DNA of 64,000 bases from an uncultured Methylocystaceae bacterium (GCA_937870755.1 CALMZV010000068.1:1-64000); one strand, 5' to 3'. Positions 24,945-34,160 are shown, counted from the stretch's first letter. Notes: generated from the sequence alone by a model not told the origin. Made by a program: numbers and translations.

Positions 24945-26167
24945 ACCGCGCCGTCGCGCCACGCCTGCGAGGCGATGGGCCGGCGCGCGCGGGCATGTCC
25001 GTGGCGCAGCAGCGCGAAGGCGAAGGCCGCCAGCGCCAGCAGCGTGACCCACCACACCGCCGATATGCCGACGCCGAACGCGCAAAGAACGAATGCGACG
25101 GCGAACCCGCCGAGCAGGAACGGCGCGATGCGCGGCGCGGCGCGCCCGCACCCGAGCGCGACGATGGCCGTCAACGCCGCGCTCGCAAGCGCGCCCACGA
25201 GGCCGAGTTCGAACCAGATTTCGAACAGCATCGAGCGCGGCGTCGTCGCCGGCAGATAAGTCGCGGCCTTGCCGAGCCGCGCGGAATCGAACCCGTGCCC
25301 GGTCAGCGCGTGAATGTCCTCCAGACTGAGGAACTGCCCCCACAGAAAGGAAGGCGCGAGGAACGCGGGCGGCCCGCCCGGCGAAAACGCCGCCCACACG
25401 ATGAGCGCGAACAGCGGCGCCAGCAGGAAAGCCAGCGCGCCGGCCAGCGCGATGCCCGTGGCGGCCTTGCGCGCGTCGGTGAGCGCGGCGGCGAAGGCGA
25501 GCGCGCCGAACGCCGTCGCCACCAGCGCCAGCGGCGTCTGCGCCATCAGCAGCGCGGCGACCACCAGAACGGCGAGCGCGACGGCCCAGCGCGGCTTTTC
25601 GCGCAGCGCCAGCGCGCCGAGCGCGGGCCACGCGAGCAGGGCGAGGCCGAACGTGGCGCGCTGGCCGAGCGAAAATTCCGCGCCCGGCGCGGCCGGCCGC
25701 TGCAGGCCGCCGACGAAGGACAGGACGATCACCGCGATCGCGCCGGCGGCCACGCCGATCGGCAGCAGATAAAGGTTGGAGGTGCGCGTGCGCTCCGGCA
25801 GCAGCGCGGCGGCCGCCGCCACCAGCGCGCAGGTCGACAGCGTCTTCACGAACCGCTCCGACGGTCCCGTGCCGAACGGCGTCCAGATGAGCGACAGACC
25901 GGTCCAGGCGACCAGCAGCAGCGCGACGAGTCCGGCGCGCGAGAACAGGGCGGCGCGCAGTTCCTGCGGCCCGCGCTCGCCGGGCGCCAGCAGCCACGCC
26001 GCCAGACTGAGCGCCGCGCCGACCGGCACGAGCGCGTAGACCGCGCGGATCGTCAGCACGGAGGCGATCGGCACGCCGATGAGCAGCAGGGCGATGGCGA
26101 GCCGGGTGATGATATGCGCCGCGTCGATCGCCGGAGCTTCGTGGGGGCGCTGGGCGCGTTGGCTCAT
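24941..26167 (-). CDS. O-antigen ligase/polymerase-like membrane protein
   Basis: This polytopic protein of about 408 residues has ten or more hydrophobic segments. A large loop (SFLWGQFLSLEDIHALTGHGFDSAR) before FEIWFELGLVG fits the Wzy_C/WaaL family, where a conserved Arg and His lie in the periplasmic loop. It would join or polymerise glycans at the inner membrane's outer face. ATG 26167 (MSQRAQ) is chosen; the ORF is open further upstream without family resemblance. The neighbouring lipid-type exporter supports an envelope role, but the substrate is unknown. Confidence 0.75.
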   Translation of the reverse strand: MSQRAQRPHEAPAIDAAHIITRLAIALLLIGVPIASVLTIRAVYALVPVGAALSLAAWLLAPGERGPQELRAALFSRAGLVALLLVAWTGLSLIWTPFGTGPSERFVKTLSTCALVAAAAALLPERTRTSNLYLLPIGVAAGAIAVIVLSFVGGLQRPAAPGAEFSLGQRATFGLALLAWPALGALALREKPRWAVALAVLVVAALLMAQTPLALVATAFGALAFAAALTDARKAATGIALAGALAFLLAPLFALIVWAAFSPGGPPAFLAPSFLWGQFLSLEDIHALTGHGFDSARLGKAATYLPATTPRSMLFEIWFELGLVGALASAALTAIVALGCGRAAPRIAPFLLGGFAVAFVLCAFGVGISAVWWVTLLALAAFAFALLRHGHARARRPIASQAWRDGAV

Positions 26168-26266
26168 CCTGTCCGGCGGTCCTGATGGAGACGATTCTGG
26201 CGCCAGCTTAACCCGCCCGCGCCGCTCCGCCTGTATGCGGCGCGCCACACCTGCGGCCATTTTGCG

Positions 26267-26698
26267 CTAGTCGTCGGCGCCGGGACGCCGCCGCAGCGCC
26301 TTGGCGCCGCTGCGCGCCTTCTTGTCCGCCCTGCGGGCGCGTTTCTGGGCCTTGGGCACGCGGGTGGCGATGCGCGGCGGGGCGGGCGGGGCGGCGGCGG
26401 CTGCGACGAGCGCGCCGAGCCGCGCATAGGCGTCGCGCCGGTTGTCCTCCTGCCGGCGGAAACGCCCGGCCTGGATGACGATCTCGCCCGCCAGCGTCAG
26501 CCGCCGGCCGGCAAGGCCCGCCAGACGCGCGCGCACGCGCTCCGGCAGGCTGACATTGGCTGCGAGATCGAAACGCAGTTCGACCGCGCTCGCAACTTTG
26601 TTGACGTTCTGCCCGCCGGGGCCGGACGCGCGCACGAATCGTTCGGCGATCTCGTGGTCCTCGACGAACAGGCCCGGCGCGATTTCGATCATGCGCAT
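26267..26698 (-). CDS. arfB: Ribosome rescue hydrolase ArfB (YaeJ-type)
   Basis: ArfB releases peptides from stalled ribosomes lacking a stop codon. The 143-residue protein has the GGQ motif (28-30) in RASGPGGQNVNKV and a long basic C-terminal tail (KAQKRARRADKKARSGAKALRRR) that enters the empty mRNA channel in this family. It lacks the stop-codon-reading domains of RF1 and RF2. ATG 26692 (MIEIAPGLF) is an alternative start two codons downstream. Confidence 0.92.
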   Translation of the reverse strand: MRMIEIAPGLFVEDHEIAERFVRASGPGGQNVNKVASAVELRFDLAANVSLPERVRARLAGLAGRRLTLAGEIVIQAGRFRRQEDNRRDAYARLGALVAAAAAPPAPPRIATRVPKAQKRARRADKKARSGAKALRRRPGADD

Positions 26699-26795
26699 TT
26701 CTTACAGCCGCCCGGCGCCCGTTGGGAATGGCCGACGCGCTTGGCGCGGGACGACGCGCCCTCTAAGATCGCGCGATAAACGCCAAGGAGGAAAC

Positions 26796-27092
26796 ATGAT
26801 TTACGTGATCGCCAACCTGACCGTCGACCCCGCCAAGCGCGACGCCGTGCTCGCCGCCGCCAAACCGGCGATCGCCGAGACGCGCAAGGAGCAGGGCTGC
26901 ATTTCCTACGAACTGTTCCAGAGCGCCGAAAATCCCAACGAGATGGTGTTCGTGGAGCGCTGGGAAAGCCGCGACGCGCTGAACGCGCATGCGCGCTCCG
27001 ACCATTTCCGCGTGTGGCGCAAGGCGACGGCGGACGCGTTCACCGGCCGCAAGCTCGAGATCCTGTCCGACGCTAAAGTCGAGTCGATGTGA
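26796..27092 (+). CDS. Antibiotic biosynthesis monooxygenase (ABM) domain protein
   Basis: This small 98-residue ferredoxin-like-fold protein begins MIYVIANLTVDPAKRD and contains QGCISYELFQS and FVERWESRDALNAHARSDHF, typical of single-domain ABM/YgiN proteins. Members oxidise quinones or polyphenols or act as small stress proteins; the substrate here is unknown. AAGGAGGAAAC gives a very strong ribosome site. The stop codon is one base before the ureE start, so the two genes are likely co-translated. Confidence 0.88.
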   Translation: MIYVIANLTVDPAKRDAVLAAAKPAIAETRKEQGCISYELFQSAENPNEMVFVERWESRDALNAHARSDHFRVWRKATADAFTGRKLEILSDAKVESM

Positions 27093-27093
27093 G

Positions 27094-27684
27094 ATGCGGG
27101 CGATTTCGGTCAGGGCGGCGGGCGACTGGACGGGCGAGCCTGACGATTGCGTCGTGCTCGACTTCGCCGAGCGCGGGCGCCGGCAGGGCGCGCTGAAAGG
27201 CGTGCGCGGGCTGGGCTTCGAGCGCGACCTGCCGGAGGCGGCGCTGCTGCGCTCCGGCGACGCGCTCGCGCTGGAGGACGGACGGCTGGTGGAAGTGCTG
27301 GCCGCGCCCGAGCCGCTGATCGAAATCCGCGCCCGCGATCCCAAACTGCTGGCGCAACTGGCGTGGCGCCTCGGCGACCGCCACGCGCCGGCGCAAATTC
27401 TCGCCAACCGCCTGCGCGCGCGCCCCGACGCGGAATTCGCGATGCTCGCGCGCGACATGGGCGCGGATGTCGTCGAGATCGAGGCGCCGTTCGACCCGGA
27501 AGGCGCGATCTATTCGCCGGCCCGTGCGCGCCATCACGCCCATCACGAACATGCCCATCACGAACATGCCCATCGCGATCATGCCCATCACGATGGCCAC
27601 GGGCATGGGTGCGGCTGTGGTCACGGTCATCATCACGATGACGACCATCACGATCACGGCCATCGCGGCCATCCGCGCAAATAG
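27094..27684 (+). CDS. ureE: Urease accessory protein UreE with long His-rich tail
   Basis: UreE is the nickel metallochaperone for urease. The 196-residue protein has the N-terminal UreE domain (DFAERGRRQGALKGVRGLGF; LLRSGDALALEDGRLVEV) and the central metal domain (LLAQLAWRLGDRHAPAQI). About 45 C-terminal residues are dominated by His with CGCG, partly built from a 15-base DNA repeat (GAACATGCCCATCAC). ATG 27094 follows the ABM stop directly. No urease structural or other accessory genes occur in the window, so it is separated from its usual operon. The tail should bind many nickel ions, which could also serve storage or detoxification. Confidence 0.9.
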   Translation: MRAISVRAAGDWTGEPDDCVVLDFAERGRRQGALKGVRGLGFERDLPEAALLRSGDALALEDGRLVEVLAAPEPLIEIRARDPKLLAQLAWRLGDRHAPAQILANRLRARPDAEFAMLARDMGADVVEIEAPFDPEGAIYSPARARHHAHHEHAHHEHAHRDHAHHDGHGHGCGCGHGHHHDDDHHDHGHRGHPRK

Positions 27685-27696
27685 CGGGCGGCGGTC

Positions 27697-28839
27697 CTAC
27701 CGTCCGACCAGCCCGCGCGCGACGATCACACGCATGATCTCGTTCGTGCCTTCGAGAATCTGGTGCACCCGAAGGTCGCGCACGATCTTCTCCACGCCGT
27801 AGTCCGACAGATAGCCGTAGCCGCCGTGCAATTGCAGCGCGCTGTTGGCGACATCGAATCCCGTGTCGGTGGCGAAGCGCTTGGCCATCGCGCAGAGCCG
27901 CGTGGCGTCCGGCGATTTGGCGTCGAGCGCGGCCGCCGCGCGCCACAGGAACGTGCGCGCGGCTTCCAGTTCGATCGCCATGTCGGCGAGCTTGAATTGC
28001 AGCGCCTGAAACTCGTTGAGCTTTTTGCCGAACGCCTTGCGTTCGTCCATATAGGCGACCGCCTTGTCGAGCGCGGCCTGGGCGCCGCCGAGCGAACAGG
28101 CGGCGATGTTGAGCCGCCCGCCGTCCAGCCCCGCCATCGCGATTTTGAAGCCGATGCCCTCGGGACCGATGCGGTTGGCGACCGGAACGCGGCATTTGTC
28201 GAACATCACCGCGCGCGTCGGCTGCGCATTCCAGCCCATCTTCTTTTCGTTGGCGCCGAACGACAGGCCCGGCGTTCCGCCCGGCACCACGATGGTGGAG
28301 ACGCCCCTGGCGCCGTCCTCGCCGGTGCGCGCCATCACCACGTAGAAATCGTGCGGATTGCCGGCGCCGGAGATGAACTGTTTCTGGCCGGTGATGACGT
28401 AGTGGTCGCCGTCGCGTTCGGCGCGCGTGCGCAGCGCGGCCGCATCCGACCCCGCGCCGGGCTCGGTCAGGCAATAGGAGGCGAGCTTCTCCATAGAGGT
28501 GAGTTGCGGCAGCCATGTGTGGCGCTGCTCGCGCGAGCCGTAGGCGTCGATCATCCACGCGCACATATTGTGGATGGAGATATAGGCGGCCACCGTCGGG
28601 CAGGCCGTGGCGAGCGCTTCGAAGATCAGCGCGGCGTCCAGCCGCCCGAGGCCCGAGCCGCCCACGTCCTCGCCGATATAGACGCCGCCGAAGCCCAGGC
28701 TCGCGGCCTCGCGCAGGGTGGGAATGGGGAAATGCTTCTTCTCGTCCCATTCGGCCGCGTGCGGCGCGATTTTTTCGGCCGCGAACGCGCGCGCCATGTC
28801 GCGGATGGCGATCCGGTCTTCGGTCAGGTCGAAATTCAT
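27697..28839 (-). CDS. Acyl-CoA dehydrogenase (isobutyryl/short-chain type)
   Basis: This 380-residue FAD enzyme reads like branched short-chain dehydrogenases such as isobutyryl-CoA dehydrogenase of valine breakdown. Motifs are [48 protein letters not shown] and [11 protein letters not shown]. The catalytic Glu is present in [15 protein letters not shown] 28839 (MNFDLTEDR) is preceded by GGAGGAGC. It overlaps nothing and ends 12 bases from the convergent ureE. Exact substrate is inferred. Confidence 0.9.
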   Translation of the reverse strand: MNFDLTEDRIAIRDMARAFAAEKIAPHAAEWDEKKHFPIPTLREAASLGFGGVYIGEDVGGSGLGRLDAALIFEALATACPTVAAYISIHNMCAWMIDAYGSREQRHTWLPQLTSMEKLASYCLTEPGAGSDAAALRTRAERDGDHYVITGQKQFISGAGNPHDFYVVMARTGEDGARGVSTIVVPGGTPGLSFGANEKKMGWNAQPTRAVMFDKCRVPVANRIGPEGIGFKIAMAGLDGGRLNIAACSLGGAQAALDKAVAYMDERKAFGKKLNEFQALQFKLADMAIELEAARTFLWRAAAALDAKSPDATRLCAMAKRFATDTGFDVANSALQLHGGYGYLSDYGVEKIVRDLRVHQILEGTNEIMRVIVARGLVGR

Positions 28840-28914
28840 CAGGCGCTCCTCCGCCTTCTCGATACCGAGAAATCGCGAACGTGGAAACGCCAAACGGCGA
28901 AAGCCGCGGTTGCC

Positions 28915-30084
28915 TTATTCGGCCGCGGCAGGCCGCTGCGCGGGCGCGTCGCCCGCAGGCCCGGCGAAATCCATCTGGTCGATCCGCTCGCCGCGCCTGG
29001 CGATCTTGTCGGCCGACGTCGCGATGGCGACCACATCCTCCTGCGCCTGCCGGAAATGCGTGTCGAGCCTGGCGACGCGATCGCGCAGCCGCCGCACATC
29101 GTCCACCAGCCGCCGCGTTTCATCCAGAATCACATGGGCCTGTTCGCGCACGCGCGCGTCGCGCACCAGCGCCTGCATCACCTGAATGGCCATCATCATC
29201 AGCGAGGGCGAGACGATGACGACGCGCGCGCGATGGGCCTTCTGCACCACATCGTCGAAATGTTCGCACAGGTCCGCATAGACGGCTTCCGACGGCACGA
29301 ACATCAGGGCGAGATCCTGCGTGACGCCGGGAATGAGATACTTCTCCGAAATGTCCTTCACGTGTCTGGCGATGTCGGCGCGCACGCGTTGCGCAGCGCG
29401 CCCGCGCGTCTCCTCGCTGTCGGCCGCGCGCAGCGCCGTGAAGCCCTCGAGCGGAAACTTGGCGTCGATCGTCAGCACGCGGTCGTCGCCCGGCAGCCGC
29501 ACGATGCAGTCCGGCCGCACGCGCGCGGCGCCGATCGTCGCCTGGAACTCGAACGCGCCGACCGGCAGGCCGTCGCGCACGATTGCTTCCATCCGGCCCT
29601 GCCCATAGGCGCCGCGCGCCTGCTTGTTGGCCAGAATGTCCTTCAGCCCGACCACTTCCTCGGTCAGGCCGGTCAGGCGCGCCTGCGCCGCGTCGATCAC
29701 CGCCAGCCGCTCGTTCAGCTTGCCCAGATGGTCGCCCTGCGCGCGCGCGGCATGTTCGAGTCCCTGGCCGACGCGCTGGCCGACGGCGTCCAGCCGGTCC
29801 GCGACGAGCCGCGCGAGGTCCGACTGGCGCGAGCCGAGCGCCTCGGCGAACGCCTGCATCCGCCCAGCCATTTCCGCGCTGGCGCGGTTCAGCTCCGCCA
29901 TCTTGTCGTCGATCTCGCGCTGGCGCTCGGCGGCGACGGCGCCTTCGGCCGCCCGCGCCCGGCCGCCGCGCCACACGACGACGACAGTGGCGATGAGCAG
30001 CCCGACCGCCAGCGCCCCGCCGCCGACCAGCGCGTCGATCAGCCGCACCTCGGCGTCGGCCAAAACCAGAAGAACGCGATCCAT
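28915..30084 (-). CDS. rmuC: RmuC family DNA recombination protein
   Basis: RmuC proteins limit DNA inversions and have a nuclease-like fold. The 389-residue protein has one N-terminal membrane segment (about 17-38), a coiled coil (about 45-145) and the conserved RmuC core: GAYGQGRMEAIVRDGLP, DCIVRLPGDDRVLTIDAKFPLE, FVPSEAVYADL and VVIVSPSLMMMAIQVM. ATG 30084 (MDRVLL) is preferred over the TTG two codons upstream. It is divergent from korA with 156 bases between starts. Confidence 0.9.
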   Translation of the reverse strand: MDRVLLVLADAEVRLIDALVGGGALAVGLLIATVVVVWRGGRARAAEGAVAAERQREIDDKMAELNRASAEMAGRMQAFAEALGSRQSDLARLVADRLDAVGQRVGQGLEHAARAQGDHLGKLNERLAVIDAAQARLTGLTEEVVGLKDILANKQARGAYGQGRMEAIVRDGLPVGAFEFQATIGAARVRPDCIVRLPGDDRVLTIDAKFPLEGFTALRAADSEETRGRAAQRVRADIARHVKDISEKYLIPGVTQDLALMFVPSEAVYADLCEHFDDVVQKAHRARVVIVSPSLMMMAIQVMQALVRDARVREQAHVILDETRRLVDDVRRLRDRVARLDTHFRQAQEDVVAIATSADKIARRGERIDQMDFAGPAGDAPAQRPAAAE

Positions 30085-30240
30085 ATGCAAACGATAACAC
30101 GATTCGCGCGGTCGCCAGAACGAAATGGGAACATTGCGCCCCGCAAAAGCAAGACGCTCTTTGATCTGGATTCAGGCGCGGGATCGCCGGTTGTGAACAT
30201 TGGCAATCGCCGCCCGGTGGGGCGGCGCGGGAAAGGGATT

Positions 30241-31938
30241 ATGCGCACATCTTTCGCCATTGTTTTCGCGGGCTCCGGCGGCGCCGGGGCCATCACGGCC
30301 GGGTCGTCGTTTCTGCAGGCGGCGGCGCGCGAAGGGTATTACGGGCTCATGACCAAATTGTCGGGCGCGCAGGTGCGCGGCGGCGAGGCGGCTGCGCTCG
30401 TGGAGATCGGCGTCTCGCCGACCGAGGCGCAGCCCGATGTGTTCGATGTGCTGATCGCGCTCGACTGGGACAATGTCGGAAAGTTCGCGCCCGAGATTCC
30501 GTTGAACGCGAACAGCCTCGTGCTGGCCGATCCGGCGGCCGGCGCCCCGGCGCCGGCGATCGTGGCGACGGGCGCGCGCATCGTCGAGATTCCGCTGTCC
30601 AAGATCGCCGCGAGCGTCGAGGGCGGGCGCGTGAATATGGTGGCGCTCGGCGCGGGCGCGGCGCTCGCCGGCCTGCCGATGGGCTCCGTGGATGCGGCGC
30701 TGGCGGGAATGCTGGCGTCCAAAGGCGAGAAGGCGGTCGCCGCCTCGCTCGCCGCGGCCAGGGCCGGGGCGACCGAAACCGCCGTGCTCGGCGCCGCGCC
30801 GCTTGCGCCCGCACGCAAGGGCGCGCGCTGGTTCTGCTCGGGCAACGAGGCGGTCGGTCTCGGCGCGTTGCGCGGCGGCGTGCGGTTCGTCGCCGCCTAT
30901 CCGATCACGCCTGCGACCGAGATCACCGAATGGCTCGCCCCGCGCATGGCGGCGGTGGGCGGTCGCGCGATGCTGGCGGAGGACGAGATCGCGGCCATCA
31001 ACATGGCGCTCGGCGCCAGCTACGGCGGCCTGCCGTCGATGACCGTCACCTCCGGGCCGGGTCTTGCGCTGAAAGTCGAGACGATCGGACTGGCCGCGAT
31101 GGCCGAACTGCCGCTCGTCATCGTCAACGTCATGCGCGTCGGCCCTTCGACCGGCATCCCGACCAAGAGCGACCAGGGCGATCTGGACCTCGTGCTGCAC
31201 GGAACGCACGGCGATGCGCCGCGCATCGTGCTCGCGCCGCTGTCCATCGCCGATTGCGCGCCGACGACGGAGCGTGCTGTCCATCTGGCCGAGGCGTTGC
31301 AGACCCCGGTGTTCGTTCTGTCCGATCAGTCGTTCGGCCAGACCGAAACAGTGATCGATCCGCCCGCCCGACGTCCCGCGCCGCTCAAACGCAAGGCGGA
31401 GAGTTCAGCCACCGGCGCCGATTTCCATCGCTACGTCGCCACGCCCGACAACGTGTCGCCCATGCCCGCGCCCGGCGCGCCCGGCCAGCAATGGGTGGCC
31501 GACGGATTGAGCCACGACGACTACGGGCATCCTTCCAACGCTGCAAAGTTCCATGTCGCAGGACTCGACAAGCGGCGCGCCAAGCTGCGCGATTTCGACT
31601 ACGGTGAGACGTGGGGCGAAATCCATGGCGAGGGCGAGGTCGCGGTCGTCGCATTCGGTTCGACCGTCGGGCCGGTGAAGGAGGCAGCGCGCCGGCTGGG
31701 CGAAAGCGGCATGAAGGTGAAAGTGGTGGCGCTGCGGCTGCTCGCGCCCGCGCCCACGCAAGCGATCGCCGCGGCGCTCAAGGACGCGCAACGCGTGATC
31801 GTCGTCGAGCAGAACCATTCGGGGCAGCTCTATCGCCACCTGTTGGCGGAGAAAGCCCTGCCGGCCCACGCCGAAAGTCTGGCGCGGCCGGGCCCGTTGC
31901 CGTTCCGGCCGGGCGAAATCGCAACCTATCTGGCGTGA
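30241..31938 (+). CDS. korA: 2-oxoacid:ferredoxin oxidoreductase, fused gamma-alpha subunit
   Basis: It forms, with KorB, an enzyme oxidising 2-oxoglutarate (or another 2-oxoacid) to an acyl-CoA with reduction of ferredoxin. The 565-residue chain joins a gamma domain (VFAGSGGAGAITAGSSFLQ; KLSGAQVRGGEAA) to an alpha domain (SGNEAVGLGALRGG, AYPITPATEITEWL, TVTSGPGLALKVETIGLA, GPSTGIPTKSDQGDL). GGAAAGGGATT precedes ATG 30241. korB begins 7 bases after its stop. A role in a reductive or branched TCA cycle is plausible; 2-oxoglutarate is the usual substrate of this fused form. Confidence 0.9.
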   Translation: MRTSFAIVFAGSGGAGAITAGSSFLQAAAREGYYGLMTKLSGAQVRGGEAAALVEIGVSPTEAQPDVFDVLIALDWDNVGKFAPEIPLNANSLVLADPAAGAPAPAIVATGARIVEIPLSKIAASVEGGRVNMVALGAGAALAGLPMGSVDAALAGMLASKGEKAVAASLAAARAGATETAVLGAAPLAPARKGARWFCSGNEAVGLGALRGGVRFVAAYPITPATEITEWLAPRMAAVGGRAMLAEDEIAAINMALGASYGGLPSMTVTSGPGLALKVETIGLAAMAELPLVIVNVMRVGPSTGIPTKSDQGDLDLVLHGTHGDAPRIVLAPLSIADCAPTTERAVHLAEALQTPVFVLSDQSFGQTETVIDPPARRPAPLKRKAESSATGADFHRYVATPDNVSPMPAPGAPGQQWVADGLSHDDYGHPSNAAKFHVAGLDKRRAKLRDFDYGETWGEIHGEGEVAVVAFGSTVGPVKEAARRLGESGMKVKVVALRLLAPAPTQAIAAALKDAQRVIVVEQNHSGQLYRHLLAEKALPAHAESLARPGPLPFRPGEIATYLA

Positions 31939-31945
31939 GGAAACG

Positions 31946-32803
31946 ATGAGCATTCACGAAACGGCCGCGCCCGCCTGCCATCAGCCGCTGACGTTGAAGG
32001 ATTTCAAATCCGGCGTGGAGCCGATCTGGTGTCCCGGCTGCGGCGACTTCGGCGTGCTGCAATCATTGCAGCGCGCGCTCGCGGCCCACGGCCGCCCGCC
32101 GCATGAGGTGGCGCTCGTGTCGGGCATCGGGTGCTCCTCGCGCCTGCCGGCCTACACCAGCGCCTACGGATTCCACGGCGTGCATGGTCGCGCGTTGCCG
32201 GTCGCGGCCGGGTTGAAACTCGCGCGGCCCGATCTCGAAGTGATCGTGGTCGGCGGCGACGGCGACGGCTATTCGATCGGCGGCAATCACTTCCTGCACG
32301 CCTGCCGCCGCAACGTGAACCTCACCTATATCGTCATGGACAACCGCGTTTACGGCATGACCAAGGGCCAGCCCTCGCCGACGACGGAAGCCGACTGGGA
32401 TTCCGACATCGCGCCCGGCGGCTCCGGCGTGCAGCCGTTCTCGCCGCTCGCCATCGCGCTCGCCGCCGGCGCCAATTTCGTCGCGCGCGGCTTTGCGCTG
32501 GACGTGAAGCCGCTGGCCGACATCCTCGTCGCCGCCATACGCCATCCGGGCTTCAGTTTCGTCGAGGTGCTCTCGCCCTGCATCACCTTCCGCCCGGAGG
32601 AGATGGAGTGGAAGAAGGCCGTGCAGCGCGGCGCGCTCAGCGTAAACACGGATCGCGCGGCCGCTATGGCGATGGCGCTGTCGGTCAACGAGCTGGCGAG
32701 CGGAATCATCTTTCAGGGCGACCGACCCGCCTATTCCGAAACGCTGCCGGCGCCGACGGGGCTTGCGGCGATCGAGAAGGAATTCGAACTGAATGCGGCG
32801 TGA
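31946..32803 (+). CDS. korB: 2-oxoacid:ferredoxin oxidoreductase, beta subunit
   Basis: This 285-residue thiamine-diphosphate subunit has cluster cysteines in WCPGCGDFGVL, SGIGCSSRLPAY, the ThDP motif VGGDGDGYSIGGNHFLHA through MDNRVYGMTKGQPSPTT, and a late cysteine in LSPCITF. Together with KorA it completes the enzyme; electrons go to a low-potential ferredoxin not encoded here. The adrenodoxin-type ferredoxin at 16.5 kb is not the expected acceptor. A strong hairpin follows the stop. Confidence 0.92.
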   Translation: MSIHETAAPACHQPLTLKDFKSGVEPIWCPGCGDFGVLQSLQRALAAHGRPPHEVALVSGIGCSSRLPAYTSAYGFHGVHGRALPVAAGLKLARPDLEVIVVGGDGDGYSIGGNHFLHACRRNVNLTYIVMDNRVYGMTKGQPSPTTEADWDSDIAPGGSGVQPFSPLAIALAAGANFVARGFALDVKPLADILVAAIRHPGFSFVEVLSPCITFRPEEMEWKKAVQRGALSVNTDRAAAMAMALSVNELASGIIFQGDRPAYSETLPAPTGLAAIEKEFELNAA

Positions 32804-32815
32804 CCGAGCGCGAAA

Positions 32816-32841
32816 CCCTCTCCCCGCAAGCGGGGAGAGGG
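32816..32841. terminator. Strong hairpin between convergent genes
   Basis: CCCTCTCCCCGC pairs perfectly with GCGGGGAGAGGG around a two-base AA junction, between the convergent korB and a binding-protein gene. There is no clear T-run. Similar C-rich/G-rich hairpins recur between genes in Rhizobiales, and a bidirectional terminator or mRNA-end stabiliser is the likely role. Confidence 0.65.
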
Positions 32842-32879
32842 CAGGGTGAGGGGCGCGCGCCCGCGAATCGATCGCGCGC

Positions 32880-34103
32880 TCAGTTCGACGCCTTCTGGAA
32901 CGTGTCGGTGAGAATGTCTCCGAACAGTTCCCAGCGCTGACCGTTGAACTTCATCAACTGGAACTGCTTGTTCACGCGATAGTCGTCCGGCGCCGTCGTG
33001 ATCTTCATGCCGGGCAGGGTCAGGTCGCCGACGTAGCCCTTGATGTTGGTGGCCTGTTTCATCACGTTGGCGCGCGTCAGATCGTCGCCGCATTCCTTGA
33101 GGACATGCGTCATCATCTGGGCCGTCAGATAGCCGTAGGCGGGCAGGCCGCTGTTGGCGTCGAGTTCCGGCGCGTATTTGGCCATGAACGCCTTGTAGCG
33201 CTTCATGCCCTCGTCGTTGGCCCATTGCGGGTCGAGCGGGTCCTTGCGGTAGTTGACGCTGATCGTGCCCTTGGAGTTATCGGCCCCGGCGGGAAGCATC
33301 ACCTCGCCGACAGAGGTCGAGTTGATGTTGAGCAGGTGCACCGGCTTCCAGCCGAGTTCGGCCGCCTTCTTGATCGACTGCGCGGCGAATTTCGGCGTGG
33401 AGACGTTGAAGAACAGATCGGCGCCGGAGGCTTTCAGCTTCACCATCTGCGAGTCGACCGTCGGATCGCTCACCTCATAGGGCGTCTCGGCGACGATCAT
33501 GGTTTTCGCCTTGTCGCCCAGCGCGTCCTTCAGGCCGATCACGTAATCCTTACCGAAATCGTCGTTCTGGTAGAGAATGCCGATCTTCGCGTTGGGATAG
33601 GACTTGAGAATGAGCTGCGCGTAGATGTGTCCTTCCGACTGGTAGTTCGGATTGAACGCCATCGTCCACGGATAGGTCTTGGGATCGGTGAAGCGCGTCG
33701 CGCCCGACGAGACGAACAGCTGCGGAATCTTTTTGTTGTTGAGATATTTCTGGACGGACGACTGCGCGGCGGTCCCCAACCCCTGGAACAGGAACAGCAC
33801 CTCGTCGCTTTCGACGAGCTTGCGCGTCTGCTCGACGGCCTTCGGCGGATTGTAGGCGTCGTCGTAGCTGACGAAATTGATCTTGCGTCCGTTCACGCCG
33901 CCGTTGTCGTTGATCATCTTGAAATAGGCGGCCTGCGCCTTGCCAACCTGCCCGAAGGCCGACGCCGGTCCGCTGTAGGGATTGGTGTGGCCGATCTTGA
34001 TCTCCGTGTCGGTCGCGCCCAAATCGTATTTCTTCTGCGCGAAAGCCGGCGTGGCGAACGCCACGGCGCCCGCGAGCGTCCAACCGAGCAAACGAGAATT
34101 CAT
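32880..34103 (-). CDS. Branched-chain amino acid-type ABC transporter binding protein (copy A)
   Basis: This 407-residue periplasmic protein has a signal peptide (MNSRLLGWTLAGAVAFATPAFA, cut before QKK) and a Peripla_BP_6 domain: IKIGHTNPYSGPASAFGQ, GRKINFVSYDDAYNPPKAVEQ, YPNAKIGILYQNDDFGKDYV. The ligand may be an amino acid, aromatic acid or other organic acid. ATG 34103 has CAGGAG upstream. It is a tandem paralogue of the next gene, and 367 bases (33505-33871) are identical to it. No permease or ATPase adjoins; the Liv operon at 60-64 kb could serve it. Confidence 0.9.
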   Translation of the reverse strand: MNSRLLGWTLAGAVAFATPAFAQKKYDLGATDTEIKIGHTNPYSGPASAFGQVGKAQAAYFKMINDNGGVNGRKINFVSYDDAYNPPKAVEQTRKLVESDEVLFLFQGLGTAAQSSVQKYLNNKKIPQLFVSSGATRFTDPKTYPWTMAFNPNYQSEGHIYAQLILKSYPNAKIGILYQNDDFGKDYVIGLKDALGDKAKTMIVAETPYEVSDPTVDSQMVKLKASGADLFFNVSTPKFAAQSIKKAAELGWKPVHLLNINSTSVGEVMLPAGADNSKGTISVNYRKDPLDPQWANDEGMKRYKAFMAKYAPELDANSGLPAYGYLTAQMMTHVLKECGDDLTRANVMKQATNIKGYVGDLTLPGMKITTAPDDYRVNKQFQLMKFNGQRWELFGDILTDTFQKASN

Positions 34104-34134
34104 TTCTTGACTCCTGAAGCCATCCCCGTCCCTC

Positions 34135-34160
34135 CCGAACGATTTCGGCGGAGGGAGTCC
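34135..34160 (-). promoter_or_regulatory. Conserved leader motif upstream of binding-protein copy A
   Basis: Plus-strand GATTTCGGCGGAGGGAGTC lies 30-60 bases before the copy A start and recurs, with one change, at about 35576-35594 before copy B. Sequence between this block and the start codon is otherwise poorly conserved. It may be part of the promoter or a regulator site that survived the gene duplication. No consensus hexamers are obvious. Confidence 0.35.

Noticed and set aside
27535-27680. Simple repeat or sequencing artefact producing the His tail
   Set aside because: The frame stays open and in register with UreE, and His-rich tails are a known UreE feature.
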